A stretch of 33,868 nucleotides of DNA from Candidatus Flemingiibacterium merdigallinarum (lineage in GTDB: Bacteria > Bacillota > Clostridia > Oscillospirales > CAG-272): positions 1 through 33,868 of the forward strand of contig CAJFKR010000025.1 in assembly GCA_904386005.1 (NCBI GenBank), in the 5' to 3' direction. The notes below the pieces were generated by a model. The model did no database searches, was not told the DNA's origin, and was given only the letters and a program-made list of their open reading frames with translations. Positions within the stretch are counted from its first letter, which is position 1; every line of letters begins with the position of its first letter. The position numbers and the translations under genes are program-made. Of the stretch, positions 24,176-32,496 are shown in pieces.

Positions 24176-26329
24176 ATGCTTGATAACAGCAAATGGATAG
24201 CCGCTGCGGGTATTGACGGCTGCCCAGAATTTATAAAACGGTTTGACGCCGCGCGTCAGGTCAGCCGTGCGGTGCTCACAGTTACCGCCGCCGGAGTATA
24301 CTCGGCGAAATTGAACGGCAGCCGTGTCGGAAGCTTTTTCTTAGCTCCCGGTTGGACGGTGTACAATAAGCGCCACCAAGTGCAGAAATACGATGTGACT
24401 AAGCTGCTTTTAGAAAAGAATGAGCTGCGGATCACAGTCGGCAGCGGCTGGTACTGCGGCGAGATTTCGCGCGCGTCGAAGCCGGCGGACCCGAAGCTGA
24501 TGCTGATCGGCGAGCTGGAAATCAGATTCGCGGACGGCAGCTGCGAGTGCTATGTCACCGACGAGAGCTGGGAGGTCGCAGAGAGCAAGATACGTTATGC
24601 CGACATCTACAACGGCGAGCATTACGACGCGACGTTTGAGTCTGCCGCGCCGACACACGCGGTTGTATGCGACTATCCGCGCGAGCAGCTGATATCGCAG
24701 CAGGGCGAGGAGATCGTGTTCTGCGAGGAGCTGCGCCCGATACGCGCGTTTGTGACTCCCGCCGGAGAGAAGCTGCTCGATTTCGGGCAGGAGATCACCG
24801 GTATTGTCAGCATAAGGACGAGAGCCGCGCGCGGTACGAAGATACATATCACCTGCGCCGAGATGCTCGACGCGGCGGGCAATTTCTACAACGAGAACTA
24901 CCGCTCGGCGAAAAGCGAGATGATATATATCTGCGGCGGCAAGGAAGAATGCTGGCAGCCCGAGTTGAGCTTCTACGGCTTCAGATATCTTAAGGTAGAG
25001 GGACTCGACACGCTTGACGTCGAGGACTTCCGCGCGAAGGTCATTTGTTCGGATATGCGCCGCATAGGTCGGCTGAATTCGGGCATCGGCAAGCTGAACC
25101 GGCTGTTTGACAACGTGGTCTGGGGACAGAAGGGCAACTTTGTCGACGTGCCGACCGACTGCCCGCAGCGCGACGAGCGCCTTGGCTGGACCGGAGACGC
25201 GCAGGTGTTCATCAACACCGCCTGCTATCAGTTCGACACGAAGAAGTTCTACACCAAGTGGCTCGAGGACATGAAGGCAAATCAGCGCGAGAGCGGCGCG
25301 ATACCGATGGTCGTGCCGGATGTGCTCGAGACAAACAGTCAGGACATCAAGGCGAGCACGGCGTGGGCTGACGCCGCGACCGTCTGCCCGTGGCAGCTCT
25401 ACCGCCATTTCGGCGACCTCGGATTGCTGCGGAGTCACTTCGACATGATGAAGCGCTGGGTCGGCTACATGACCGACCGCACGACGACGCCCGACCTCTG
25501 GACCGGCTACAACGACGCGTCCAAGGGCGGCAAAGGTCATTTCGGCGACTGGCTCGGACTTGACGCCAAGGAGGGCTCGTATGTCGGCAGCTCGGACGGC
25601 GATTTCATCGCGTCGGCATTTTATTACTACTCGACCGGACTTGTAATCAAAGCCGGCAAGGAGCTTGGCGAGGACGTTTCCTGCTACGAGGCACTCTACA
25701 GCCGTATATATGACAAGTTCAACCAGACCTTCACCGAATACAAGACGCAGACCGAGTGCGCGCTCGCGATATACTTCGGTCTCGCGCCCGACATGAAGGC
25801 GGCGGTCGCGAAGCTCGCTCGACTGATACACGAAAACGGCGACTGCCTGACGACCGGATTCGTCGGAACTCCGTATCTTTTGTACGCGCTGTCCGAACAG
25901 GGCGAGACCGAGCTTGCGTATACATTGTTACTACAGGAAAAATTCCCGTCGTGGCTGTACGCGGTCAATCAGGGCGCGACGACGATGTGGGAGCACTGGG
26001 ACGGCAAAAAGGAGGACGGCAGCTTCTGGAGCCGCGACATGAACTCGTTCAACCACTACGCGTACGGCGCGGTCGCCGGCTGGGTCTTCGAGGAAGCCGC
26101 CGGAATCACGCCCGAGCTGCCGGGATTCAAGAAGGTGCGCGTAGCTCCGAAGCCGGACGCGCGGCTCGGTTGGCTGACCGCCGAGGTCGACACTCCGAGC
26201 GGACGCGTAGTGTCCGAATGGCGATATGAAAACGGCGAGGCAAGGTACACGATATGCGTGCCCTGTGACGCGGTCATTGTCGTCGGCGGCAAGGAATATG
26301 AGGTTTCCGCAGGAACATATATGTATTGA
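24176..26329 (+). CDS. Alpha-L-rhamnosidase, GH78
   Basis: A 717-residue inverting glycoside hydrolase that removes terminal alpha-L-rhamnose from plant glycosides or pectin fragments. The N-terminal beta-sandwich (KWIAAAG, YSAKLNGSRVG, LAPGWTVYNKR) is of the rhamnosidase_N type, and a concanavalin-like domain follows (LLDFGQEITGIVSI). The (alpha/alpha)6 barrel carries DCPQRDERLGWTGDAQVF, with the conserved acidic cluster, and GATTMWEHWDG, with the candidate catalytic Glu. A C-terminal beta domain (APKPDARLGWLTAEVDTPSG) closes it. It has no signal peptide, so it is likely cytoplasmic. AGGAGG is well placed before the ATG. Confidence 0.93.
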   Translation: MLDNSKWIAAAGIDGCPEFIKRFDAARQVSRAVLTVTAAGVYSAKLNGSRVGSFFLAPGWTVYNKRHQVQKYDVTKLLLEKNELRITVGSGWYCGEISRASKPADPKLMLIGELEIRFADGSCECYVTDESWEVAESKIRYADIYNGEHYDATFESAAPTHAVVCDYPREQLISQQGEEIVFCEELRPIRAFVTPAGEKLLDFGQEITGIVSIRTRAARGTKIHITCAEMLDAAGNFYNENYRSAKSEMIYICGGKEECWQPELSFYGFRYLKVEGLDTLDVEDFRAKVICSDMRRIGRLNSGIGKLNRLFDNVVWGQKGNFVDVPTDCPQRDERLGWTGDAQVFINTACYQFDTKKFYTKWLEDMKANQRESGAIPMVVPDVLETNSQDIKASTAWADAATVCPWQLYRHFGDLGLLRSHFDMMKRWVGYMTDRTTTPDLWTGYNDASKGGKGHFGDWLGLDAKEGSYVGSSDGDFIASAFYYYSTGLVIKAGKELGEDVSCYEALYSRIYDKFNQTFTEYKTQTECALAIYFGLAPDMKAAVAKLARLIHENGDCLTTGFVGTPYLLYALSEQGETELAYTLLLQEKFPSWLYAVNQGATTMWEHWDGKKEDGSFWSRDMNSFNHYAYGAVAGWVFEEAAGITPELPGFKKVRVAPKPDARLGWLTAEVDTPSGRVVSEWRYENGEARYTICVPCDAVIVVGGKEYEVSAGTYMY

Positions 26330-26336
26330 TAAAAAT

Positions 26337-26364
26337 GAGCCTTCGACCGTGTGGTCGAAGGCTC
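26337..26364. terminator. Convergent terminator between rhamnosidase and plsY
   Basis: GAGCCTTCGACC (26337-26348) pairs perfectly with 26353-26364 over GTGT. On the minus strand it is followed by ATTTTTATC, making it a good terminator for plsY; on the plus strand it follows the rhamnosidase stop by seven bases. Confidence 0.75.
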
Positions 26365-26389
26365 TGACAATTATACGCGTTATTGTTGG

Positions 26390-27295
26390 TTATTTGCGTT
26401 TATTTGATTTGTTGCGAGACGGATCTGTTGCCTTAGTGTCGTCCGCGCTTCCGGAATCATTCGCGCGGTCGGAATCATCCGTGCTGCTGGAATCATTCGC
26501 GTTGCCGGAATCATTGGATTCATCAGAATCATCCGATTCGTCGATATCGTCAGCATTGTCCGAGGGCTCCTCGGACTTTTTTTCATCCTTCAGGAATTTG
26601 TCCTTTTTCTTGAGACTGAACTTGTTCTCGGTACCGCTCATCAAACGCTTGATATTCTCTCGGTGCAGCCAGACGACGAATACCGCGTTCAGTATCGACA
26701 CGACCGCCGCGACGATGCCCTCGCTCATGCCATGGTGCGTCAGCGGATACATACGGTTAAGTAACAGCGGGTAGATCAGCACGCCGATTATTGAACCGAG
26801 CGAAAGGTACTTAGTGCCAGCGACAATCAGCGCGAACAGAATGAACAGCACCAAAAATACGAGCGGGTTCAGGCAGAGAATGGTCACCGCGGTGACGACG
26901 ATTCCCTTGCCGCCCTTGAAGCCGTAGTAGATCGGGAACGAGTGCCCGACGACACAGCAGAGTCCGGCGATGTACGCGCCCGCCTCGCCGGCGAGCAGTG
27001 TGCCGATAAGCACCGACACCGCGGCTTTCGCGGCGTCGCCGAGCAGTGTAAAGCCGGCGGCGGCTTTGCCGTAGGTGCGCAGCATATTCGTCATGCCGCC
27101 GTTGCCGCTGCCGTAGCGGCGGATGTCGTCGTGGAATTTGTACTTCGAGATTATGACCGCGAAGTTCATGCTCCCGAGAAAATATGCGGCTGCGCCGGCG
27201 ACGACGCAGAACAGCACGACAAGCCAGATTGAGATACCATTGTCGCCGATAAGCATCGGCAGCAGCCCGTTATACATAATTTGATTTAATGTCAT
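26390..27295 (-). CDS. plsY: Glycerol-3-phosphate acyltransferase PlsY with acidic tail
   Basis: An integral membrane enzyme that transfers acyl groups from acyl-phosphate to glycerol-3-phosphate, the first step of phospholipid synthesis. Seen: several hydrophobic helices, motif 1 GSGNGGMTNMLRTYGK, motif 2 GHSFPIYYGFKGGKGIV and the C-terminal WLHRENIKRLMSGTENKF. It is 301 residues against about 200 usual. After residue ~222 comes a basic linker (KKKDKFLKDEKKSEEP), then about 60 residues of Asp/Ser/Asn runs (DDIDESDDSDESNDSG) ending NKSNKRK. The tail is encoded by degenerate GAATCATTCGCG-type repeats. By family topology it would be cytosolic; its role is unknown. The gene is in the same minus-strand run as der. 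Confidence 0.93.
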   Translation of the reverse strand: MTLNQIMYNGLLPMLIGDNGISIWLVVLFCVVAGAAAYFLGSMNFAVIISKYKFHDDIRRYGSGNGGMTNMLRTYGKAAAGFTLLGDAAKAAVSVLIGTLLAGEAGAYIAGLCCVVGHSFPIYYGFKGGKGIVVTAVTILCLNPLVFLVLFILFALIVAGTKYLSLGSIIGVLIYPLLLNRMYPLTHHGMSEGIVAAVVSILNAVFVVWLHRENIKRLMSGTENKFSLKKKDKFLKDEKKSEEPSDNADDIDESDDSDESNDSGNANDSSSTDDSDRANDSGSADDTKATDPSRNKSNKRK

Positions 27296-27310
27296 ATTGC
27301 CTTGACCCGT

Positions 27311-27376
27311 GTCAGAACTTAATGAGTTCTGTCAGGATTGATTAAGTCCTGTCAGGACTGATTAAGTCCTGTCAGG
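27311..27376 (-). repeat. 20-bp tandem hairpin array between der and plsY
   Basis: Three units of exactly 20 bases start at 27311, 27331 and 27351, and a partial fourth covers the der stop codon (27372-27374). Each unit is itself a dyad: AGAACT/AGTTCT, AGGATT/AGTCCT and AGGACT/AGTCCT around a 5-base loop. The third pair changes from A:T to G:C between the first and third units, which preserves pairing. Confidence 0.75.
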
Positions 27377-28703
27377 TCTCGCTGTCCCCCTTTTGTCTTA
27401 TGATTATTTTTATCGGCGTTCCCTTGAAGCCGAACACCTCGCGCAGCTGATTTTCGATATAGCGCTGATACGAGAAGTGGAACAGCTCGGCCGAGTTGCA
27501 GAATATGACGAATGTCGGCGGCTTTGTGCCGGTTTGCGTCATGTAGTATATTTTCAGCCGGCGACCCTTGTCGGACGGGGGCTGTACGCGCGCGGTCGCG
27601 TCGTTGAGTACGTCGTTGAGCATACCGGTCGAAATGCGCGTGCAGTTCTGATTGTAGACATAGTTTATCTGCTCGAACAGCTTTGCGACCCGCTGTCCGG
27701 TCTTGGCAGATACGTACAATGTCGGCGCGTAAAGCATATAAGACAGCGCATTGTATACATTCTTGTCGTATTCGACCGTGTTCTTGTCCTCCGACTCGAG
27801 CGTGTCCCATTTGTTTATGACGATAATCGACGCTTTGCCGGCTTCGTGCGCGATACCGGCGATTTTTTCGTCCTGCTCGGTCACGCCCTCATTTGCGTCT
27901 ATCATGATGACGCAGACGTCGGCGCGCTCGACCGCCATTTTAGCGCGGATGACGCTGAACTTCTCGATTCTGTCCTCAACCTTGCTCTGACGGCGGATTC
28001 CGGCGGTGTCGATGAAGATGTATTTGCCGAATTCGTTCTCGACCTTAGTGTCGACCGCGTCGCGGGTCGTGCCGGGAATGTCCGAGACAATCAGTCGATC
28101 CTCGCCGAGAATTTTGTTGATAATCGAGCTCTTGCCGGCGTTCGGCTTGCCTATGACCGCGACGCGGATATAGTCGTCGTCGACCTCGCGCTCCTCGTCG
28201 GCGGGGCAGAGCTCGAGTATGCGGTCGAGCAGGTCGCCCGTACCGGTGCCGTGTATGCTTGACAATGGTATCGGGTCGCCGTCGAAGCCGAGCTCATAGA
28301 ATTCGTAGTATTCCATCGGCAGCGCGCCGATCGAGTCGACCTTGTTGACCGCGAGGATGACCGGCTTGCGCGATTTCAGCAGCATTACCGAAATATCGCG
28401 GTCGGCGGCGGTGAGTCCGGCGTTGACGTCGACCATGAACACTATGACATCAGCGGAGGCGATTGCCAGCTCCGCCTGATTTTTCATCTGCGAAAGAATT
28501 GGGTCGTCAGATTTCGGTTCGATACCGCCGGTATCAATGAGTATCATCGCGCGGCCGTTCCACTCGATTTCGTAGTAAATGCGGTCGCGAGTCACGCCGG
28601 GGGTGTCCTCGACAATGGACACGCGCTCGCCCGCGAGCTTGTTGAACAAGGTCGATTTACCGACGTTCGGGCGACCGACTATGGCTATTACGGGTTTTGA
28701 CAT
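27372..28703 (-). CDS. der: Ribosome biogenesis GTPase Der (EngA)
   Basis: A 443-residue essential GTPase with two tandem G domains, needed for 50S ribosome assembly. First domain: GRPNVGKS (10-17), DTPGVTRDR, DTGG and NKVD. Second domain: GKPNAGKSS, DIPGTTRDAVDT, DTAG and NKWD. A C-terminal KH-like domain (ELFHFSYQRYIENQLREVFG) completes the usual architecture. AAAGGA sits eight bases before the ATG. It lies between the lipoprotein gene and plsY on the minus strand; the tandem hairpins begin at its stop. Confidence 0.97.
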   Translation of the reverse strand: MSKPVIAIVGRPNVGKSTLFNKLAGERVSIVEDTPGVTRDRIYYEIEWNGRAMILIDTGGIEPKSDDPILSQMKNQAELAIASADVIVFMVDVNAGLTAADRDISVMLLKSRKPVILAVNKVDSIGALPMEYYEFYELGFDGDPIPLSSIHGTGTGDLLDRILELCPADEEREVDDDYIRVAVIGKPNAGKSSIINKILGEDRLIVSDIPGTTRDAVDTKVENEFGKYIFIDTAGIRRQSKVEDRIEKFSVIRAKMAVERADVCVIMIDANEGVTEQDEKIAGIAHEAGKASIIVINKWDTLESEDKNTVEYDKNVYNALSYMLYAPTLYVSAKTGQRVAKLFEQINYVYNQNCTRISTGMLNDVLNDATARVQPPSDKGRRLKIYYMTQTGTKPPTFVIFCNSAELFHFSYQRYIENQLREVFGFKGTPIKIIIRQKGDSET

Positions 28704-28735
28704 GGGTTAGGTCCTTTCATTTTATCATTTTGCGT

Positions 28736-29452
28736 TCACTTTAACATACCGAGCAGCTGTTCGGTCAGCGCGGAGGAGACAAGGTCGGCGTCAATCGAGA
28801 ATTCGGCGTGACCGCCCAGCTCATACACCAGCCCGACCGAGAGCGCGAGCTCGAAGTCATTTTCGTCGGCGATGAAGTAAATCGGCGGGTAGAGCTGATA
28901 GGTGTCGCCGTAGCCGACTATCATGTCCGAGTAGTTGGTGAGTGTCAGCAGGTTTTCAAGTCCGCTTATATAGTCAAACGCGCCCGACTCGAATTTTTCC
29001 TTGATTATCGAGAAATCGAGTATCAGCTCGTCGAAGGCATACAGCTCGCCGGTTTTCGGATTCAGATTGAATGAATATGCGATAGTTTCGGGATAGTCGG
29101 AATACTCGTCCGAGTAGCTGCCGATGCAGAGGAAGCTCGCCAGCTCCTGTCCAAGACACTGGGATGAGACGCTGTCGATAGTATAGCGGTAGAAGCGGCC
29201 GTCGTTCGCGCCGGCAGAATAGGTGAGGTAATTTTCCATCTGCTCAAGCGATTCTGACAGAAGCAGCTCGTTTGCCGCGTCGTCATAATCGGTGCCGGTC
29301 AGCACCGGATAAGCAATGCTGATATAACGGCTGTCCTCGTCGATTGTATATGTCGCGGCCGAGTAATTGTATTCACCCGGGGTTATGCTGCCGCCGCAGG
29401 AGGCGAGCAGTATTACAAAAACTGACAGCAAAATCAAAATCGCGCGTTTCAA
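28736..29452 (-). CDS. Lipoprotein with DUF3298/RsiV-like domain
   Basis: A 238-residue exported lipoprotein. A short signal (MKRAILILLSVFVILLASC) ends in a lipobox LASC, so Cys19 is probably lipidated. The mature part (TYTIDEDSRYISIAYPVLTG... YSFNLNPKTGELYAFDELI) resembles the DUF4163/DUF3298 fold found in RsiV and PdaC-type proteins: a first strand pair, then a segment with 'Asn-Pro-Lys-Thr-Gly' ahead of the domain. The role is unknown. It starts 16 bases after the DUF512 gene stop and lies 32 bases before der, so it is probably co-transcribed with both. Confidence 0.7.
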   Translation of the reverse strand: MKRAILILLSVFVILLASCGGSITPGEYNYSAATYTIDEDSRYISIAYPVLTGTDYDDAANELLLSESLEQMENYLTYSAGANDGRFYRYTIDSVSSQCLGQELASFLCIGSYSDEYSDYPETIAYSFNLNPKTGELYAFDELILDFSIIKEKFESGAFDYISGLENLLTLTNYSDMIVGYGDTYQLYPPIYFIADENDFELALSVGLVYELGGHAEFSIDADLVSSALTEQLLGMLK

Positions 29453-29468
29453 TACACTTCCTCCTTTT

Positions 29469-30770
29469 TCAATAGAGCATTTTTTCGATAAATTCCGCGC
29501 CGTTCGATTCGACCGTGACCAGCTTCACACCGAGCCGCTTTGATAACTCGTCTGTTGTCAGGTCGTCAAGAAAGCGGTCGCGCTCGTGGCGCAGCATGAC
29601 CGACGGTATCAGCAATCGATCTCCGAGCGTGTGTCCGTCGAGCTGTGACACGATATCGCGTCCGGTGACGAGTCCGGCGACAGTGATATTGTGACCGAAA
29701 AAGTCGTTGCGTATCCTGTATACCTCGCAGTCGAGGTTCGGGCTGACGGCTTTGAGCCGCGCGACGAGCGATGAGATGAAGTCATACGCGGCGTATCCGG
29801 TCGCAATCGACAGCGAGCGCGGCTTATTTAGGTCATAGTCTGAGATATATTCAAGCTCGTCGTCGAACTCGGTCTGCATTGAGCGTATCATGCCGACGCC
29901 GTCCTCGAGCTGCGGGTAGCCCTCGTAGTAATCGTCGTCCGGAAGCTCACGTCCGGCTTTCAGGTAGAACTCGTCGGCACAGAAAAAGAGCCGTGAGTCG
30001 TATTTTTCGAGACATTCGGCGGCGAAGGCGTCGACCTGATCGATTATTCTGCCTGCCTCATCCGGAGTGTATGGCTCAAGCTTGAACAGTCCGTCGCGGT
30101 GGTCGGTAAGTCCCGCCGGAACTATCGCCACGCCGAGCAGCGACGGCACATACGATGTCAGATCGCGCATTGTGCGGTCAAGCTCAGCGCCGTCGTTGAC
30201 GCCCTTGCAGAGTACGATCTGGCAGTTCAGGCTGATGCCCGCGTCGGCGAACCGTTTCATATATGAGAGGACCTCTCCGGCGCGCTTGTTCTTCATCATC
30301 CGAACGCGCAGCTCGGGGTTGGTCGTGTGGACCGAGATGTTGATTGGCGACGTGTGCATTTTGATTATGCGGTCGATGTCCGCGTCGTCGAGGTTGGTCA
30401 GCGTGATATAGTTGCCCATCAGAAAGGACAGGCGCGAGTCGTCGTCCTTGAAATAAAGCGTGTCGCGCATACCGCGCGGCAGCTGGTCGATGAAGCAGAA
30501 TATACACTTGTTTCGGCAGGAGTGCTTGTTATCCATCAGGTAGGTTTCGAATTCGAGACCGATGTCGTCGTATTCGCCCTTTTTTATCGACACGTCGAAC
30601 AGCTCCGGACCACGGTGAATCGTAAGCGTCACTCGGCTCTCGGTGAGGTAGAAGCGGTAGTCGAGAACATCGTTTATATTCTGCCCGTTTATCGAAATCA
30701 GTATATCTCCCGCACGTAGTCCTACCTTCGCGGCAGGGGACGAGGGCTCGACCGAGCTTATTGTTACCAA
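29469..30770 (-). CDS. DUF512 protein with PDZ and radical-SAM-like domains
   Basis: A 433-residue protein of the DUF512 family. The N-terminal PDZ-like domain (VEPSSPAAKVGLRAGDILIS, LTIHRG) precedes CRNKCIFCFIDQLP, a C-x3-C-x2-C cluster typical of radical SAM 4Fe-4S sites. MGNYITLTNLDDADIDRIIK, NISVHTTNPELR and a long C-terminal DUF512 domain (AGLTDHRDGLFKLEPYTPDE, RLLIPSVMLRHE) follow. Its substrate is not known in any organism to my knowledge. The start is TTG 30770, with AAAGGA eight bases upstream. It is conserved next to der in many Firmicutes, and here only the lipoprotein gene intervenes. Confidence 0.9.
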   Translation of the reverse strand: MVTISSVEPSSPAAKVGLRAGDILISINGQNINDVLDYRFYLTESRVTLTIHRGPELFDVSIKKGEYDDIGLEFETYLMDNKHSCRNKCIFCFIDQLPRGMRDTLYFKDDDSRLSFLMGNYITLTNLDDADIDRIIKMHTSPINISVHTTNPELRVRMMKNKRAGEVLSYMKRFADAGISLNCQIVLCKGVNDGAELDRTMRDLTSYVPSLLGVAIVPAGLTDHRDGLFKLEPYTPDEAGRIIDQVDAFAAECLEKYDSRLFFCADEFYLKAGRELPDDDYYEGYPQLEDGVGMIRSMQTEFDDELEYISDYDLNKPRSLSIATGYAAYDFISSLVARLKAVSPNLDCEVYRIRNDFFGHNITVAGLVTGRDIVSQLDGHTLGDRLLIPSVMLRHERDRFLDDLTTDELSKRLGVKLVTVESNGAEFIEKMLY

Positions 30771-30789
30771 ATCAATTTTCCTTTCATTT

Positions 30790-30890
30790 CGCCGTCCGGC
30801 GTTGGACGGTTTTTGTGAATTTCATTTTTATGTCCGGCGTTGGACGGTTTTTGTGAATTTCATTTTTCCGTCCGGTGTTGGACGGCTTTT
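30790..30890. repeat. 38-bp tandem array of three hairpin units
   Basis: GTCCGGCGTTGGAC-type units start at 30794, 30832 and 30870 with a 38-base period and near-identical TTTTTGTGAATTTCATTTTT linkers. Units 1 and 3 form CCGTCC/GGACGG stems and unit 2 a shorter GTCC/GGAC stem. Each is followed by a run of four or five T on the plus strand, opposite to the flanking genes. The array fills the gap between the YbaK-type gene and the DUF512 gene. Confidence 0.8.
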
Positions 30891-30945
30891 GTGAATTGTG
30901 AAGCCGGCGGGTTATTGTGTCATGCCGGCAGGTGAACAGACAGCG

Positions 30946-31506
30946 TTATTCCGCCGGCGCGACGTCTACAATTATCGGCTCGTGATGTATCTGTGGCAGA
31001 ATCTTATTTATAAGGTCGTTTGTCGCGATTTTAAGGCTGCTGGTGTTGATACAGGGATGCGCGCCGACATACTCCCAGTCGAGTATGTCGCGGTCGATTA
31101 GCAGTGTGACGTTGTTGCCGCTGTCGTTCATAAGTCCGAACACGCTGACCGAGCCGGGGGTCAGGTCGAGCAGCTCGGACATCTTGTCCGGTCCCGCGAA
31201 CGACAGTCGGGTCGAGCCGATCTGACGCGCCAGCTCGCGCGTCACAAGCTGCTTTTCGCCGGGGAGTATCAGCATATAGTAGCGGTCGCGCTTCGAGTTC
31301 GCGAGGAACAGGTTCTTGCAGATGTGGATGCCGAGCAGCTCCTCGATCTCGCGGCAGCCTTCGATTGTGTCGACCGCCTCGTGGTCGACGCGCGAGAAAG
31401 CGACTCCGAGCGATTCGAGCAGGTCATATACGCGCTCCTCTTTGGGAATGCGCGGGTCAGTCGGACGGGTGGTATATATAGTGGTATCGGTTATAAGGCT
31501 TGACAT
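30946..31506 (-). CDS. YbaK/ProX-type prolyl-tRNA editing domain protein
   Basis: A free-standing aminoacyl-tRNA deacylase of about 186 residues from the YbaK/ProRS-INS family, probably ProX-like (clearing Ala-tRNA-Pro). Evidence: RVYDLLESLGVAFSRVDHEA, CKNLFLANSKRDRYYMLILP (the family's conserved Lys/Asn strand), FAGPDKMSELLDLTPGSVSV and VGAHPCINTSSLKI. I use ATG 31506 because GGAGA lies five bases before it; 31518 would also be in frame. The start overlaps the end of the PAP2 gene by 16 bases. The array of three hairpins lies downstream. Confidence 0.85.
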   Translation of the reverse strand: MSSLITDTTIYTTRPTDPRIPKEERVYDLLESLGVAFSRVDHEAVDTIEGCREIEELLGIHICKNLFLANSKRDRYYMLILPGEKQLVTRELARQIGSTRLSFAGPDKMSELLDLTPGSVSVFGLMNDSGNNVTLLIDRDILDWEYVGAHPCINTSSLKIATNDLINKILPQIHHEPIIVDVAPAE

Positions 31507-32360
31507 TTTGGTCTCCATAAATACACGATTACGAAGGTTATCGCCGCGCCGAAAAGTACGTCGGACAGATAGTGCGCTCCTACGAGGACGCGCGACGCGG
31601 CAAGCAGTATCACCCAGAGCGCGAGCGCGATATATGCTGCGGCACGCTGAATACGCTTGTTTTCAGGCAGGAAATTGAGATAATACGCCGAGGTGAATAT
31701 CACGGCGGCATTCGCCGTGTGACCTGACGGGAACGAGAAATAACCGGTTATCCCCTGCGGCAGATACCATGGGGTGAAGCGCGAAAGGTCGCCCTCGAGC
31801 TGACGGAAACGGACGCGTCCCCAGACGAGCTTTATCAGCCATATGACAATCAGCGTCGTCACCGCGGCTTTGACGCAGGCGACCGCGGTCGAATATACCC
31901 GTGTCAGTCGTTCATAGCCGAGCCGGCGCGCGGCAAAATACATAACCGCGACGACCGCGGCGCAGATAACCGCGGATATGAGGATTTCGAGTATACCGAC
32001 AGAAATATCGTCTCCGGTGAGGTCGGAGCGGTAGTCGGCGATATAGATGAATGTGCGGATAGTGGTATAATATGCTGTTCCTATCGCTAAAAAGAGAGTA
32101 ACGCCGTGCTTTGCGCGGCTCTGTTTGTTCTGTTCGGGCTGCACAGCGAAATATGCGGACATCAGTATGAAGTTGAACGATGTGAACAGTATTGCCGGAA
32201 CCTCGCCGACAATCTCGAGCACCCGACCGAGAGCCGACATCGGGTCGGCGACGGCAAGCGATATGTCGAGGTCATATATGCTGGCGAAGATCAATGCAAT
32301 GAGCCACAATATCGCGCCGACGATAAGCGGAAGGTGTGATTTGAAATTTGATTTTGGCAA
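31491..32360 (-). CDS. PAP2-family membrane phosphatase
   Basis: A 289-residue membrane protein with about six helices and the PAP2 motifs. Motif 2 is SFPSGHTAN; motif 3 is ASRVLVGAHYLSDVLFG (catalytic His and Asp). Motif 1 is altered: KLVWGRVRFR keeps the Lys and Arg, but Phe replaces the Pro of the usual RP. It probably dephosphorylates a lipid phosphate such as undecaprenyl diphosphate or phosphatidate. The start is given as TTG 32360, but no ribosome site is clear, so the exact N terminus is uncertain. It heads the minus-strand run to plsY. Confidence 0.85.
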   Translation of the reverse strand: MPKSNFKSHLPLIVGAILWLIALIFASIYDLDISLAVADPMSALGRVLEIVGEVPAILFTSFNFILMSAYFAVQPEQNKQSRAKHGVTLFLAIGTAYYTTIRTFIYIADYRSDLTGDDISVGILEILISAVICAAVVAVMYFAARRLGYERLTRVYSTAVACVKAAVTTLIVIWLIKLVWGRVRFRQLEGDLSRFTPWYLPQGITGYFSFPSGHTANAAVIFTSAYYLNFLPENKRIQRAAAYIALALWVILLAASRVLVGAHYLSDVLFGAAITFVIVYLWRPKCQAL

Positions 32361-32400
32361 TTTACTTATTCTATTCTTCTGTTTATTCTAAAATATATCA

Positions 32401-32433
32401 CGGACGGACGCTGTGGTGGTCCGCGTCCGTCCG
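32401..32433 (-). terminator. Perfect 11-bp hairpin after the glucokinase gene
   Basis: CGGACGGACGC (32401-32411) pairs perfectly with 32423-32433. On the minus strand it is followed by TGATATATTTTA. It separates the glucokinase gene from the PAP2 run. A smaller dyad GATTCC/GGAATC lies at 32470-32489. Confidence 0.55.
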
Positions 32434-32496
32434 CAACGGATATTCAATGCTTCCTGATCACAGGAAAATGATTCCTGAACAAAGGAATCAGCCCGA

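Noticed and set aside
27311-27376. CRISPR array
   Set aside because: Units are directly adjacent without spacers and only 20 bp long; they are tandem hairpins.
30790-30890. CRISPR array
   Set aside because: The linkers between hairpins are themselves repeated, so there are no unique spacers.
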